Of a DNA stretch of 64,000 bases, positions 29,248 through 39,451 are shown in pieces (position 1 is the first letter of the stretch; each line of letters begins with the position of its first letter). The DNA lies in NCBI GenBank assembly GCA_937902985.1, contig CALFNG010000255.1, positions 1 through 64,000 on the forward strand, read 5' to 3'. The notes beneath the pieces were generated by a model. The model ran no database searches. It saw nothing but the letters and a program-made list of their open reading frames with translations, and was not told the origin of the DNA. Origin of the DNA: an uncultured Myxococcales bacterium. Its GTDB lineage: Bacteria; Myxococcota_A; Polyangia; Polyangiales; Polyangiaceae. The position numbers and the translations under genes are program-made.

Positions 29248-31053
29248 ATGCGACCCCGCCCCCCCTCGCGAACCCGGCTCGGCTTCGTCGCGCTCGCCGT
29301 GCCCGCGCGCGTCGCGATCGTGGCCCTCGCGAGCGCGGGGTGCTCCGGGCACGCGCCCCCCACCGCACCGCCCGTCGCGGCGGTGGCCACGACGGCCCAG
29401 CCGCCCGGCTCGCTCCCACGCGAGCCGATCGCGAGCAAGCCGGCGATCTCGCCCGATGCCGGCCCCCCGTTCGCCTCGGTTCGAGACCAGCTGCTCGACG
29501 CCCTTCTGGCCGACGAGCCCTCGACCGCGCGCGATCTCGGACTTCACGAGTTCGACGGCAAGGTCGCGCCGGTCTCGGCGAGGGACGTCGCCGCGCGCGT
29601 CGCCCGGCTGCGCACCGCGGCCGACGAGCTCGCCGCCGTCGACGTGGGCTCGCTGTCCCGCGACGAGACCCTCGACCGCGCGGAGCTCGCGAGCTGGGTC
29701 GCGTCGGACCTCTTCACGCTCGTCGACCTGGACGCGCCCCGCAAGTCGCCCGGGTTCTACGAGAGCCTCTTCGGCGTGAGCTCGTACGTGGACCACGAAT
29801 CGGCGCCCATCGCCCAGCGCGCCGCCCGCCTCGTCGCGCACGAAGAGGCCGCCCTCGCCGAGATCGCGCATGTCCGCGAGAACCTGACCCCGCCGCTGTC
29901 GAAGCCGGTGACCGAAGTGGCGGCGCGCAACTTCGCGGGGTTCGCGACCTACCTCCGCGGCGACGTCGCGAAGATCTTCGGCCCCGTGGGCGACGACGCG
30001 CAGCGCCAGCGCTTCGCCCGGGCCACCGAGGCCCTCGCGAAGGCCGCGACCGACCTCGCCGTGTGGTTCAAGAAAGAGGCGGCGCGCGGCGACCAGAGCC
30101 ACGTGCTGGGGCCGTCGCGCTACGCCAAGCTGCTTCGCGTGCAGGAGGGGCTCGCCGTCCCGGTCGACGCGCTCGACGGCTTCGGGCGAATGAACGAGGT
30201 CGATCTGGCGGCGAACAAGAAGGCCTATGAAGACCTCGCGGCGCAGGTGAAGCCGAAGCCCGTGGCGGAGGCACGACTCTTCGCGACGGCGGGACGAATG
30301 ATGCAAGAGGCCCGTGCGTTCCTCGCGGACCACGCGATCGTGACGCTCGCCTCGACCGACACGCCCGTCGTTCGCGAGACGCCGCCCTACGAGCGCTGGA
30401 ACTCGGCGTCGATCGAGATGAGCGGACCCTTCGATACGTCGCGGAGCGCGTTCTACCAGCTCACGATCCCCGACCGGGCGTGGTCCGCGAAGGACCGCGC
30501 CGCGTATCTGGGCTCGCTCGGGGATCTGTTCGGGACGACGATCCACGAGGTCTACCCCGGCCACTTCGTTCAGGGGCGCTGGGCCGAGCGGGCTCCCAGC
30601 CGCGTGGCCAAGGCGTTCACGAGCTACTCGTTCGTCGAGGGGTGGGCGCACTACTCCGAGCAGATGATGATCGACGAGGGCTTCGGCGGCGACGATCCCG
30701 CGAACCGGCTCGCGATGCTCGACGGCGCGCTCCTCCGCAATTGCCGGTTCGCGGCGTCGATCGCGATTCACGTCAAGGGCATGACCGTCGAGCAGGTCGA
30801 GCCCAGGTTCGTGACCGATTGCCATCAAGACGCGGCCACCGCGCACGAGCAGGCCGTGCGCGGCACCTTCGATCCTGGGTACTTCGCCTACACGCTCGGG
30901 AAGCTGCAGATCCTGGCGCTGCGCAAGGAGGCCCAGGCGCGCCTCGGCGACCGCTTTTCGCTCCAGCACTTTCACGACGCGCTCCTCGCCCACGGCTCGC
31001 CGCCGATCGCGTTGATCCACGACGCCGTCCTTCGAGAGCTCGGCGCTCTCTGA
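29248..31053 (+). CDS. DUF885-family lipoprotein, putative metallopeptidase-like
   Basis: Signal with ALASAGC; TIHEVYPGHFVQGRWAE; SYSFVEGWAHYSEQMMIDEGFGG. Confidence 0.88.
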   Translation: MRPRPPSRTRLGFVALAVPARVAIVALASAGCSGHAPPTAPPVAAVATTAQPPGSLPREPIASKPAISPDAGPPFASVRDQLLDALLADEPSTARDLGLHEFDGKVAPVSARDVAARVARLRTAADELAAVDVGSLSRDETLDRAELASWVASDLFTLVDLDAPRKSPGFYESLFGVSSYVDHESAPIAQRAARLVAHEEAALAEIAHVRENLTPPLSKPVTEVAARNFAGFATYLRGDVAKIFGPVGDDAQRQRFARATEALAKAATDLAVWFKKEAARGDQSHVLGPSRYAKLLRVQEGLAVPVDALDGFGRMNEVDLAANKKAYEDLAAQVKPKPVAEARLFATAGRMMQEARAFLADHAIVTLASTDTPVVRETPPYERWNSASIEMSGPFDTSRSAFYQLTIPDRAWSAKDRAAYLGSLGDLFGTTIHEVYPGHFVQGRWAERAPSRVAKAFTSYSFVEGWAHYSEQMMIDEGFGGDDPANRLAMLDGALLRNCRFAASIAIHVKGMTVEQVEPRFVTDCHQDAATAHEQAVRGTFDPGYFAYTLGKLQILALRKEAQARLGDRFSLQHFHDALLAHGSPPIALIHDAVLRELGAL

Positions 31054-31077
31054 GAAGCCATGCCGCTCATCTCGGAG

Positions 31078-31123
31078 GAGAGGGAGATTTGCCGCGGAGG
31101 CGCAGAGAGCGCCGAGCAGAGAT
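31078..31123. repeat. Dispersed intergenic repeat copy B (inverted)
   Basis: GAGAGGGAGATTTGCCGCGGAGGCGCAGAGAGCGCCGAGCAGAGAT, near reverse complement of copies A and C. Confidence 0.8.
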
Positions 31124-31194
31124 TGGGGTCGAAGGCCGGCGACCTGCGCGGCGGATCCGATCTGCGTCAAACGCGCTCCAGCGCCCGCAAACCC

Positions 31195-31242
31195 CTCTGT
31201 CCACTGCGCCCTCTGCGGCTCTGCGGCCAATCTCGCTCTCAG
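31195..31242. repeat. Dispersed intergenic repeat copy C
   Basis: CTCTGTCCACTGCGCCCTCTGCGGCTCTGCGGCCAATCTCGCTCTCAG. Confidence 0.8.
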
Positions 31243-31244
31243 GT

Positions 31245-33443
31245 TCACCAGGCGTCGAGAACGGCGTTCACGGCGGCGCGCGAGACGAGGAACGTCGCGT
31301 CGACGCCGGCAGCGCGCGCGAAGTAGCCTTCGGTCGTGCCGTCGCGCGTGGGCGCGCCGATCTCGATGTGGAGCGCGCCCGCCGCGCCGTCATCGCCGCC
31401 TGCGCCGGCCGAGACCACGGCGTCGATCTCGAGCGTGGGGCGGTCGAACCCCTCGTCGGACGTGGCCGGCCCGGTGTGCAGAGCGCACTCGGCACGCAAC
31501 CCCGCGAGCGCGCTCTCGAGCTTCTCCGGTACACCGGCATCGCCGCCGGCCCGCTCGAGCGGGCCGCCTCCGTCGCGCGCGCGCGACAGAGCGATCCGCG
31601 CCGCGCCGCGCTCGATGGAGACGCGCGTCCACGACGCGAGATCGAGGCGAAACGGGCCGCGATCGACCGGAGGGTGCGACGCCAGCTCCCGGAGCACGGC
31701 GCTTGCGACGAACACGCCGGGGCCGTCGGACGCGCGCGCGTAGACTCCCCCCTCTCCCGGCGCGCCGAAGACGAGCCCGAGGCGGCGCCCGGGCTCGCGG
31801 CCCGACGACGGCAGCACGAGGGTGACGGCGCACGAGCCTTCGCGTCCGAACCCGAAGGTCCCGTCATCGCTCTCGGCGACCCAGGCGTCGGCCTTGGCGC
31901 GCGCGAACGCCTCGACGAGATCGCCGGCCGACAGGTTGTCGGCGGCGACCCCGCGCGCCTTCCAGACCCCTCCGTCGAGCTCGAGCCGCGCCGGCCCGTG
32001 GCTGCACCCGTCGTCGACCGCGACGACCGCGCCCGGGTCGACCGGGGATCGCCACACCGGACCCGCCGAGAGCGCAATCGGGTGCGGCTCGAACCGGCGG
32101 GCGACCCCTCGCGCGAGGGCCAGGATCGCGCCGTCGTCGATGCGTCTCGCGAGCGCGACGCCCAGCGCGTCCGGTGCCGTGACCTCGACGACCTCGCTCG
32201 CCCCGCCCCCGGTTCTCAGGATCGTGGCGCGCGCTCGCACGGTGAAGCGCTCGCCCGGCGCGGCGCGGCGCACGTCGAGCGCGCGAGCACCCGCCAGCGC
32301 GTCGACCAGCGCGTTCGTCGAGTCGGCCTCGCCGGGCGGGATCTCGCGCTCGTCAGGGGCGCGTTCGTGCCAGCCGCCAGCACGGCGGGCCAGATCGACC
32401 ACCGGCCCCGCGCCGGATCCGGCGGCCGGCTCGAGGCGCACTTCTTCGATCTCGTCGGCGTGCGCCATGAGCGGGCTGTCGTCGACGAGCGAGGCCGCCG
32501 TCGCCGCGAGCGCGTCGGCGACGCCTCCGGCGACGCACGCGGCCGCGCGCGAGGGCGCGGTGCGCACGACCACGACGTCGGCCCGGAGCTCGGGGTCTTC
32601 GCTCGGACACGCGCCGCCGACGACGAGCGTGGTGCCCGGACGCGACGCGTCGCGCGGCGTGATGACCACGGTGCGCACGATGGAGGCCATGGCTCTCTCG
32701 GCGGCGGCGTCGTCGACGAAGCTCTCGGCGCGCGCGTCGGCGAGCGCTCCGAAGAGATGGTCGAGCGCGGCGCGCGAGGCGCGCAGTCCGCCCTGGCCGT
32801 CGACGCGGAACGCCGTTCCGCGCCGCTCGAGGGTCACCCGCGCGACGCCGGGCGCGGTCAGCTCGAGCCGCGCGACGTCGTTCGCGCCGTAGGGCACGAG
32901 CGAGCGCTCGCGGTAGGCGTCCGCGCCGCGAAGGAGCTGCACCTTCAGCGTGCGTTCGACCACGAACGTCCCCTCTCCGTCGAGCCGCATGTACGCGGCG
33001 CCCTCGGGCGTGAGCGCGTCGGCACCAACCACGAACCGGTACGTGACCTGGCCCACCGTGAGGCTTCCCCGGACGCGGGGCGCGTCGAGGCCGACGCCGT
33101 CGGCCTCGTTCACGTCGCGCACGCGCGGCGCCATCTCGAGCTCGCGGAGGAGGGCGTCGACGGCCGAGGGATCCGCGGGGTCGCGGCGCGGCTGGACCAT
33201 CGTCCACGCAGACTGCCCGTCGGCTCCCGCCGCGGCGTCGCGCGCGAGCGCGAGCGTCTCGGACCCGTGCACCAGCTCGATCTTTCGCACCTGGTCGACG
33301 CGAAAGCTCGGGAAGACGTCCGTCCTCCGCGCGGCGCGGTCCGCGTCGGAGACGCGGCCCCGATCGACGAAGTACGCGTAGCCAGCGGTTCCGATCGCCA
33401 GGACCACGAGCGCGACGGGGGTCGCGGTGTTCGCGATCTTCAA
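31245..33443 (-). CDS. DUF4340-type protein
   Basis: Single N-terminal TM, VDRGRVSDADRAARRTDVFPSFRVDQVRKIELVHGSETLALARD; operonic with Gld-like genes. Confidence 0.8.
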   Translation of the reverse strand: MKIANTATPVALVVLAIGTAGYAYFVDRGRVSDADRAARRTDVFPSFRVDQVRKIELVHGSETLALARDAAAGADGQSAWTMVQPRRDPADPSAVDALLRELEMAPRVRDVNEADGVGLDAPRVRGSLTVGQVTYRFVVGADALTPEGAAYMRLDGEGTFVVERTLKVQLLRGADAYRERSLVPYGANDVARLELTAPGVARVTLERRGTAFRVDGQGGLRASRAALDHLFGALADARAESFVDDAAAERAMASIVRTVVITPRDASRPGTTLVVGGACPSEDPELRADVVVVRTAPSRAAACVAGGVADALAATAASLVDDSPLMAHADEIEEVRLEPAAGSGAGPVVDLARRAGGWHERAPDEREIPPGEADSTNALVDALAGARALDVRRAAPGERFTVRARATILRTGGGASEVVEVTAPDALGVALARRIDDGAILALARGVARRFEPHPIALSAGPVWRSPVDPGAVVAVDDGCSHGPARLELDGGVWKARGVAADNLSAGDLVEAFARAKADAWVAESDDGTFGFGREGSCAVTLVLPSSGREPGRRLGLVFGAPGEGGVYARASDGPGVFVASAVLRELASHPPVDRGPFRLDLASWTRVSIERGAARIALSRARDGGGPLERAGGDAGVPEKLESALAGLRAECALHTGPATSDEGFDRPTLEIDAVVSAGAGGDDGAAGALHIEIGAPTRDGTTEGYFARAAGVDATFLVSRAAVNAVLDAW

Positions 33444-35104
33444 GCAGCGCGCCCTTTACCTTGCGGCTCGTGCGGCCCACGCGGCTCGTGCGGCTCGGCC
33501 GGCTCGGCCGGCTCGACCGCGCTTCCGGCGAGGCGCGCGTAGGGCGCGTTCTCCGACGATCGCCGCCACGCCCAGACGGCGACGCCGAGGAGGACCGCGG
33601 CGATCGGCATCAAGACGAGCACGTAGCGCCGAACCTCGGCGCGGGCGTCATCGGAGAGGCGCATCGCGACCGCCACTTCGGCGCGGTCGGGTACGTCGAC
33701 GACGGCGGGTCGGGCCGCGAGCCACGAGAGCGCGCTGTCGGTGAAGAAGGCCGCGCCGTGGAGCGGCCGCGGCTGACGCCAGTTGTCTTCGGCGAGCGCA
33801 AAGCGGCTGCCGACGACGACGACCCTTGGCCCGTGCGGCGCCGAGGTCTCGACGCGGGGGCGCTCCGCGGCCATGGCGATGACGAACGGGCCGCCGCGAT
33901 CGACCGGGTCGCGCGGGGGCGCGCCCGTCCACGCCGCGGCGCCGGCAATGTTCGCCTTCGCGTAAGCGCCGGCCGACGTCGAGAGCAGGTCGGCCGAGGC
34001 GACGGCACCGGGGGGCGACACGTGCCGGAGCGACTGCGCGAAGAAGGCCGCGACCCGCGGCGGGTGCGCGTCGGCGCCGCCCGGGACCAGGCTCGCCGTG
34101 ACGGGGTGCGGAGCCACCGCGACGAAGAAGCCCTCGCCGTGCGTCTCAGGAATGGCGACGTCGCCGTCGATGTCGTGAACGACGTCGTTGCCCAGGGCGA
34201 TCCCGAACGGTGCGAGGGCCTCGTCGAGCCCGGCGGGCGCGAGAGCGCCCGTCTCGAGGGCGTCCGACGGACCGACCGCGGCCAGGAGGCTCCCGCCTTG
34301 AAGGAGCCACTCCCGCAGCCGCTCCGCCTCGTCCGTCGTGAACGGCTCGCGCGGACCCGCGAGCACGACCACCGAACAGCCGGCCAAGGCCGCAAGACGA
34401 GTGGACGGGGCGAGGGGGGCCGATGGTTCGTGCCCACCCGCCGCGAGGTCGACGCTCGCCAGCTCGTAGTTGTTCTTCTCGAGGAGATCCCGCACGTCGC
34501 CGAGCGAGTCGCGCTCGTCCTTGGTCGACTCGAGGGCGAGCTCGCCGTGACCGACCGTGAAGCAGAGCTTCGCCTTGTCGCCGCCCAGGACGCTGCGGAT
34601 CGCCTGCGTCAGCGCGCGCTCTTCGCGCGGCCTGACGTGCACGTCGTCGGACGGCGCGAGCAGGTCTTCGTGGGTCAGAAACCAGTGCCTGTCGCCGCTC
34701 GCCACGACCACGACCGCGTCGGTCGCGACCCGGCCGTCCTCGGTGCGCCCCGCCTCGAGCCCGAAGCGACGCTGCAGGTCGACGAGTTGAACGGCGTCGC
34801 GATCGGGATCGATCCAGCGCACGCCGAGCCGGGGCGTGGCGGCGGCATACGCGGCGAGCAGCGGCCTCAGGCCCGTCTCGAGCGGGTCGCCGCGGCCGGC
34901 GACGGTCCACACCTCGACGGGGCGGTCGAGCGCGTTTAGCGTCTCGAGCGTGGCGGGGCTGATCGACCAGCGCTTGTGCGCCGTCCAGTCCCAGCGCGTG
35001 AAGTGCCGGGCCGCGAGCACGTTGACGACGCCCGCGAGGACGATCGCGGCCGCGAGGCCCGCGAGCTGGAGCGCCCGCGCGCCGTCGCCCGAGCGACGCG
35101 TCAT
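33440..35104 (-). CDS. GldG-like ABC-associated protein
   Basis: N-terminal TM, RHFTRWDWTAHKRWSISPATLETLNALDRPVEVWTV; C-terminal TM; ATGA overlap with permease. Confidence 0.85.
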   Translation of the reverse strand: MTRRSGDGARALQLAGLAAAIVLAGVVNVLAARHFTRWDWTAHKRWSISPATLETLNALDRPVEVWTVAGRGDPLETGLRPLLAAYAAATPRLGVRWIDPDRDAVQLVDLQRRFGLEAGRTEDGRVATDAVVVVASGDRHWFLTHEDLLAPSDDVHVRPREERALTQAIRSVLGGDKAKLCFTVGHGELALESTKDERDSLGDVRDLLEKNNYELASVDLAAGGHEPSAPLAPSTRLAALAGCSVVVLAGPREPFTTDEAERLREWLLQGGSLLAAVGPSDALETGALAPAGLDEALAPFGIALGNDVVHDIDGDVAIPETHGEGFFVAVAPHPVTASLVPGGADAHPPRVAAFFAQSLRHVSPPGAVASADLLSTSAGAYAKANIAGAAAWTGAPPRDPVDRGGPFVIAMAAERPRVETSAPHGPRVVVVGSRFALAEDNWRQPRPLHGAAFFTDSALSWLAARPAVVDVPDRAEVAVAMRLSDDARAEVRRYVLVLMPIAAVLLGVAVWAWRRSSENAPYARLAGSAVEPAEPAEPHEPRGPHEPQGKGRAA

Positions 35105-35862
35105 CCCCACCTCCACGCGTCGACGGCCCGGGTTGCGACGAAGAGCGGCAGCGCGATCATCGTCCCGTAGAAGACCAGGTGACGAGAGTCGACGAGGCCA
35201 CTCGCGAAGTCGTTCATGTGCGCCCAGACCGAGACGTGCGCGCAGAGGTCGTGAAGCAGCGTTCCGTCGCTCGTCACGAATTCCCCGACGCCGAGGATGA
35301 AGAGCGTCAGCAGCACGAGCGCGGTGAAGAGCATGGCGAGGAATTGCGATCGGGTCAGTGCGCTCGCGCAGAGGCCGACGGCCAGGTAACCGGCGCCGAC
35401 GAGGAGCACGCCGAGGTAAGCGCTCGCGGCGGCGCGCCAGTCGAGCTGACCGTCGGGGTCCGCCCGCCTCAGGATGACGAGGTAGAGCACCGTCGGCAGC
35501 CACATCGCCACGTACGTGGTCAGCGCCGCCGCGTACTTCGCGAGCACGACAGCAGCGCTGGAGACCGGAGCCGTCATCAGGCTCTCGATCGTTCCGCTCC
35601 GGCGCTCTTCGGCGAAGAGGCGCATCGTCATCGGGGGCACCAGCACGAAGAGAACCATGTAGAGGAGCACGGTGTTCCCGAAGAACGCCGAGAGCGGCGT
35701 CTCGTCGCCGCCGAGCTCGGCGGCGTTGTGCGCGAACTGGTCCACGAGGAGGTAGAAGTGCATCCCCTGCGTGAAGAGGAAGACGACGATGAGCACCCAG
35801 GCCAGCGGGGTGACGAAGAACGCGAACATCTCGCGCTTGTAGATCGGCCAGAACGACGTCAC
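35101..35862 (-). CDS. ABC-2 type permease (GldF-like)
   Basis: IYKREMFAFFVTPLAWVLIVVFLFTQG; LFAEERRSGTIESLMTAPVS. Confidence 0.9.
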   Translation of the reverse strand: MTSFWPIYKREMFAFFVTPLAWVLIVVFLFTQGMHFYLLVDQFAHNAAELGGDETPLSAFFGNTVLLYMVLFVLVPPMTMRLFAEERRSGTIESLMTAPVSSAAVVLAKYAAALTTYVAMWLPTVLYLVILRRADPDGQLDWRAAASAYLGVLLVGAGYLAVGLCASALTRSQFLAMLFTALVLLTLFILGVGEFVTSDGTLLHDLCAHVSVWAHMNDFASGLVDSRHLVFYGTMIALPLFVATRAVDAWRWG

Positions 35863-36887
35863 GCGCCGCCCTCGGGTGGCGGCGCTTCCCGGGTGAGGGC
35901 GGCGAACACGTCTTCGAGCGAGCCGCCCGACGGGTGCGCTTCGCGGACGCCGAGCCCGCGGGCGACCAGGGCAGCGACGCAGCGCTCGACGCCGAGGGCG
36001 CGCGCTTCGACCGTTGCCCCCGCGGCGAACCCGACACGGAGACGCTGCACGTACCCATGCGCCTGCCCGTCTAAGAGGCCGGCGACGTCGCTGGCCGCGT
36101 CGTCGGCGCCGACGCGCGCGACCTCGACCACCCCTTCCACGGCGCGCAGGATCGTCGCGGCGATCGCGGCGTCGCCGCGCACGGAGAGGTCGGCGGTCGT
36201 CCCCCCGCGGAGGGCGCGAATCTCGTCGGTCGGTCCCTGCGCCACGAGCTTGCCGTGGTGCATCAGGAGGACACGCGTCGCGCAGGCCTCGACCTCGCCG
36301 AGGATGTGCGTCGAGAGAACGACCGTGTGCTCGCGCCCGAGGTCGCGAACGAGCTGGCGCACGTCCCGGATCTGGTTCGGATCGAGGCCCGCGGTGGGCT
36401 CGTCGAGAATGACGATGGGCGGACGCGCGACGATCGCGTCCGCGAGCCCGACGCGCTGCCGGTACCCCTTCGAGAGGTGCCCGATGCGCTGGTTCGCGAC
36501 GTCGATGCAGGCCGCTCGCGTCATGGCCTCTTCGACGCGCACGCGGCGGCCGGCCCGCGGCACGCGTTTGAGCTCGGCGCGGAAGCGCAGGTACTCGACG
36601 ACGCGCATCTCCGGGTGCAGGGGCACTGCCTCGGGCATGTACCCGATGCTACGCCGGGCCTCGAACGAGTCGGTGACCACGTCGTGCCCGTCGATGGTGA
36701 CCGCCCCGGCGGTCGGCCCGAGGAACCCGGCGAGGATCCGGAGCGTCGTGCTCTTGCCGGCGCCGTTCGGGCCGAGGAAACCGACGACCTCGCCCTTCCC
36801 CACCTCGAACGAGACGTCGTCGACGGCGACCTGAGCGCGGCCGGTCGCGCTCCAGTAGCGCTTCGTCAGGCCGGACACGCGGATCAC
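35859..36887 (-). CDS. ABC transporter ATP-binding protein (GldA-like)
   Basis: GFLGPNGAGKSTTLRILAG; HLSKGYRQRVGLADAIVARPPIVILDEPTAGLDP. Confidence 0.95.
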   Translation of the reverse strand: MIRVSGLTKRYWSATGRAQVAVDDVSFEVGKGEVVGFLGPNGAGKSTTLRILAGFLGPTAGAVTIDGHDVVTDSFEARRSIGYMPEAVPLHPEMRVVEYLRFRAELKRVPRAGRRVRVEEAMTRAACIDVANQRIGHLSKGYRQRVGLADAIVARPPIVILDEPTAGLDPNQIRDVRQLVRDLGREHTVVLSTHILGEVEACATRVLLMHHGKLVAQGPTDEIRALRGGTTADLSVRGDAAIAATILRAVEGVVEVARVGADDAASDVAGLLDGQAHGYVQRLRVGFAAGATVEARALGVERCVAALVARGLGVREAHPSGGSLEDVFAALTREAPPPEGGA

Positions 36888-36943
36888 GGGGGCGTTCTAC
36901 CCCGGCTCCCCGGCGAGAGCGAAGCGCCCGGCGGGCCATCCCC

Positions 36944-36985
36944 CCTCTCGGCCCTCTGCGCCCTCTGCGGCCACTCTCTCTCGCG
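36944..36985. repeat. Dispersed intergenic repeat copy D
   Basis: CTCTCGGCCCTCTGCGCCCTCTGCGGCCACTCTCTCTCGCG. Confidence 0.7.
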
Positions 36986-37039
36986 GACTCTCGCGGAACC
37001 GCGGGCAGTTTCCGGGGCGCCGGCGGTACCGTCTGCTAC

Positions 37040-38008
37040 TTGGAGTTCGTGAAGACGCGCGTCGCCCGGCTCGCAGGTTCGGTTGCGTTCGCCTTTCTCG
37101 CGTGTGCCCGGAGCGAGGCCGCTCCGTCGACGAGCGCGCCGGTGGTCGCGACCGCGTCTGCGACCGCGTCCGAGCCGGCGTCCACGTCCGCGTCCACGAC
37201 CACGCCGTCCGCGTCCACGTCCACGTCCGTGCCTGCCCCCCTGCCCCCGCACATGCTGCTCGTCCCGGCCGGGTCCTTCACCATGGGGACGGATACCGGC
37301 GGCGAAGGCGACGAGCACCCGGCGCACACGGTCACGCTCGCCGCGTTCTGGCTCGACAAGACCGAGGTCACGAATGGCGCGTGGGACGAGTGCGTCGCGG
37401 CGGGCGCGTGCCGGCCCAAGTCAGCGAGCGTGCGCGCCGAACACCCCGACTTCAACGGCCCGAACCAGCCGGTGAGCGGAGTCTCCTGGGACGACGCGCG
37501 CGGATACTGCGCCTGGCGCGGCAGGCGCTTGCCGCGTGAGGCCGAATTCGAGAAGGCCGCGCGCGGAACCGACGACCGCCGCTACGCCTGGGGCAACGAC
37601 CCGCCGACGCGCGACCGCGCGGTGTTCTCGGCCGGACGCACCGAAGACGTCGGCACTCATCCCTCCGGTCGCGGCCCCTACGGGCACGACGACCTCGCGG
37701 GCAACGTGTGGGAATGGATGGAGGACGAGTACGACCCGTACGCTTACCGCCGGTCAGGCGCGCCCGAAGGTGTCCCCGGCGCGTGCGCCGAGATCATGGC
37801 CGCGCAGGACGAGCTCCGGCGTGACTACGAGCAAGGCTTCACCGGCACCAACCCCATTCCCACCGAGTGCGAGCACGCGATTCGCGGCGGCGCGTACAAC
37901 TACGATCCTCACGGCCTGCGCGTGACGAACCGCGTGCACCATCCCGGCAAGTACCGGATCCCGATGCTAGGGGTGCGCTGCGCGAAGGATGCACCTCGCA
38001 GTCCTTGA
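37040..38008 (+). CDS. SUMF1-family lipoprotein with Ser/Thr/Ala-rich linker
   Basis: FTMGTDTGGEGDEHPAHTVTLAAFWLDKTEVTNGAWDECV; GRRLPREAEFEKAARG; GNVWEWMEDEY; GVRCAKD. Confidence 0.88.
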   Translation: MEFVKTRVARLAGSVAFAFLACARSEAAPSTSAPVVATASATASEPASTSASTTTPSASTSTSVPAPLPPHMLLVPAGSFTMGTDTGGEGDEHPAHTVTLAAFWLDKTEVTNGAWDECVAAGACRPKSASVRAEHPDFNGPNQPVSGVSWDDARGYCAWRGRRLPREAEFEKAARGTDDRRYAWGNDPPTRDRAVFSAGRTEDVGTHPSGRGPYGHDDLAGNVWEWMEDEYDPYAYRRSGAPEGVPGACAEIMAAQDELRRDYEQGFTGTNPIPTECEHAIRGGAYNYDPHGLRVTNRVHHPGKYRIPMLGVRCAKDAPRSP

Positions 38009-38106
38009 TTGGCCGCCCCGATGCCGCGCGGAGGGACGCAGCTGTAACCAATACGTCGCACGGCTGCACCGCAGGCTCATGGTAGAGCCCCTCCCGCGGC
38101 TGGGGC

Positions 38107-39246
38107 ATGCGAGCGATCTCACTTCTTCGCGGGTTTCTAGGAATGGGCCTTGGCCTCGGGCTCATGGCATGCACAGGGAGCGGCGACGATTACGCGTCGG
38201 TAGCCGCCGCCCCTCTCTCCGCCGACGCAAGCGTTCAAGATGGGGGGATCGGCGACGCGACGCTGACCGAGGGCGCTGCACCCGATGGCGGAGCCGGCAT
38301 CGACGCCGCGTCAGACGCGCCAGGTACCCTGGCCGCTCTGCGCGTGGCCAACTGGTCGGCGAGCGCTCCGATGGTCGATTTTTGTATCGCCCCGCACGGT
38401 ACGAACGCGTTTCGGCGGCCTGTGCTTGCGGACCTCGCGGTCGCCATCAGCGAGGCGGGCCTCGTCGACGCGGGGTCGTCGGCCGTGGCATTCCCCCAGG
38501 CCAGTGCCTATTTTCTCGTCGCCCCGGGTCAGTACGACGCCCGGCTCGTGCCCGGTGGGGCCCCCGATTGCTCTGCGAAGATCGTCCCGGACGCAACCGC
38601 ATTGCCCGTGTTCGACGCCGGTCAACAAGCGACGATTGCGCTCATCGGTGCACTGGACTCGGACGGTGGGAAAAGGCCTCTCTCGATCGCGGCCTACTTT
38701 GACGACATCCGCGACGTCTACGCTCCGCCCCCCAGCGGAGGCGCGGCCGACAGCGGCGCGCCAGGCGACGGAGGCGCGGCGACCGACGGCAACATCAACG
38801 CCGTCGCACCGCTCGACTCCAGTGTGCCGCAGGGCCGCCTGGCCGTTCGAGCGATCAACGCCAAACCCGGCGGCCTTCAGAACATCGATATCGGAATCGT
38901 TTCGAGTGTGACCGACGGCGCCCAGCTGGTGCCTTTCTTTCTCGGGATCCCTTACGGCGCATCGAGCCGTTCAGCATCCAACTTCAGCGTCGTGGCCGAC
39001 CCGAACGGCTACGCGCCGGCCGCCCCGCTCGTCGCCACGGACCTCATCGCGGTGCGCGCCATGGGTGCCCCGAACAACCTGGCCCTCGGGTCCGGCGTAT
39101 CCGCGGCGGCTGGCGCCGTATTGACCTTCGTTGTGGTCGATACGCTTTCACCATCGAAATCCAGCCCGACCGCACAGCTCGTCGAGTGCCTCGACAACGT
39201 CGGGACGCTCGGCCTCACGGGCAGTTGCGCCGTCGTCTCGCAGTGA
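38107..39246 (+). CDS. DUF4397-like lipoprotein
   Basis: Lipobox GLMAC; LRVANWSASAPMVDFCI and later RLAVRAINAKPG repeated beta domains. Confidence 0.65.
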   Translation: MRAISLLRGFLGMGLGLGLMACTGSGDDYASVAAAPLSADASVQDGGIGDATLTEGAAPDGGAGIDAASDAPGTLAALRVANWSASAPMVDFCIAPHGTNAFRRPVLADLAVAISEAGLVDAGSSAVAFPQASAYFLVAPGQYDARLVPGGAPDCSAKIVPDATALPVFDAGQQATIALIGALDSDGGKRPLSIAAYFDDIRDVYAPPPSGGAADSGAPGDGGAATDGNINAVAPLDSSVPQGRLAVRAINAKPGGLQNIDIGIVSSVTDGAQLVPFFLGIPYGASSRSASNFSVVADPNGYAPAAPLVATDLIAVRAMGAPNNLALGSGVSAAAGAVLTFVVVDTLSPSKSSPTAQLVECLDNVGTLGLTGSCAVVSQ

Positions 39247-39451
39247 ACCCCGTCTCGCGAAGCGGGGCTGTTCACGGCGGCCCCCGCGGATACCGCGATG
39301 AAACGTTACGACGGCGTGGTGGCTGTGTGACTTTGTCAGACAACCCCCCTGCGGCCGTTGCCTCGACGGAACCTATGGGCGATGGTGCCGGGCGCTCGGC
39401 GCCCACGGCGTCCCTGGCGGAAACGCTTGCTGAAGACGACCTTCCTCGACC

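Noticed and set aside
28372-31248. 958-aa minus-strand ORF
   Set aside because: Frame-shifted over nudC and antisense to DUF885; composition artefact.
30480-33542. 1020-aa plus-strand ORF
   Set aside because: Overlaps DUF885 out of frame and is antisense to DUF4340.
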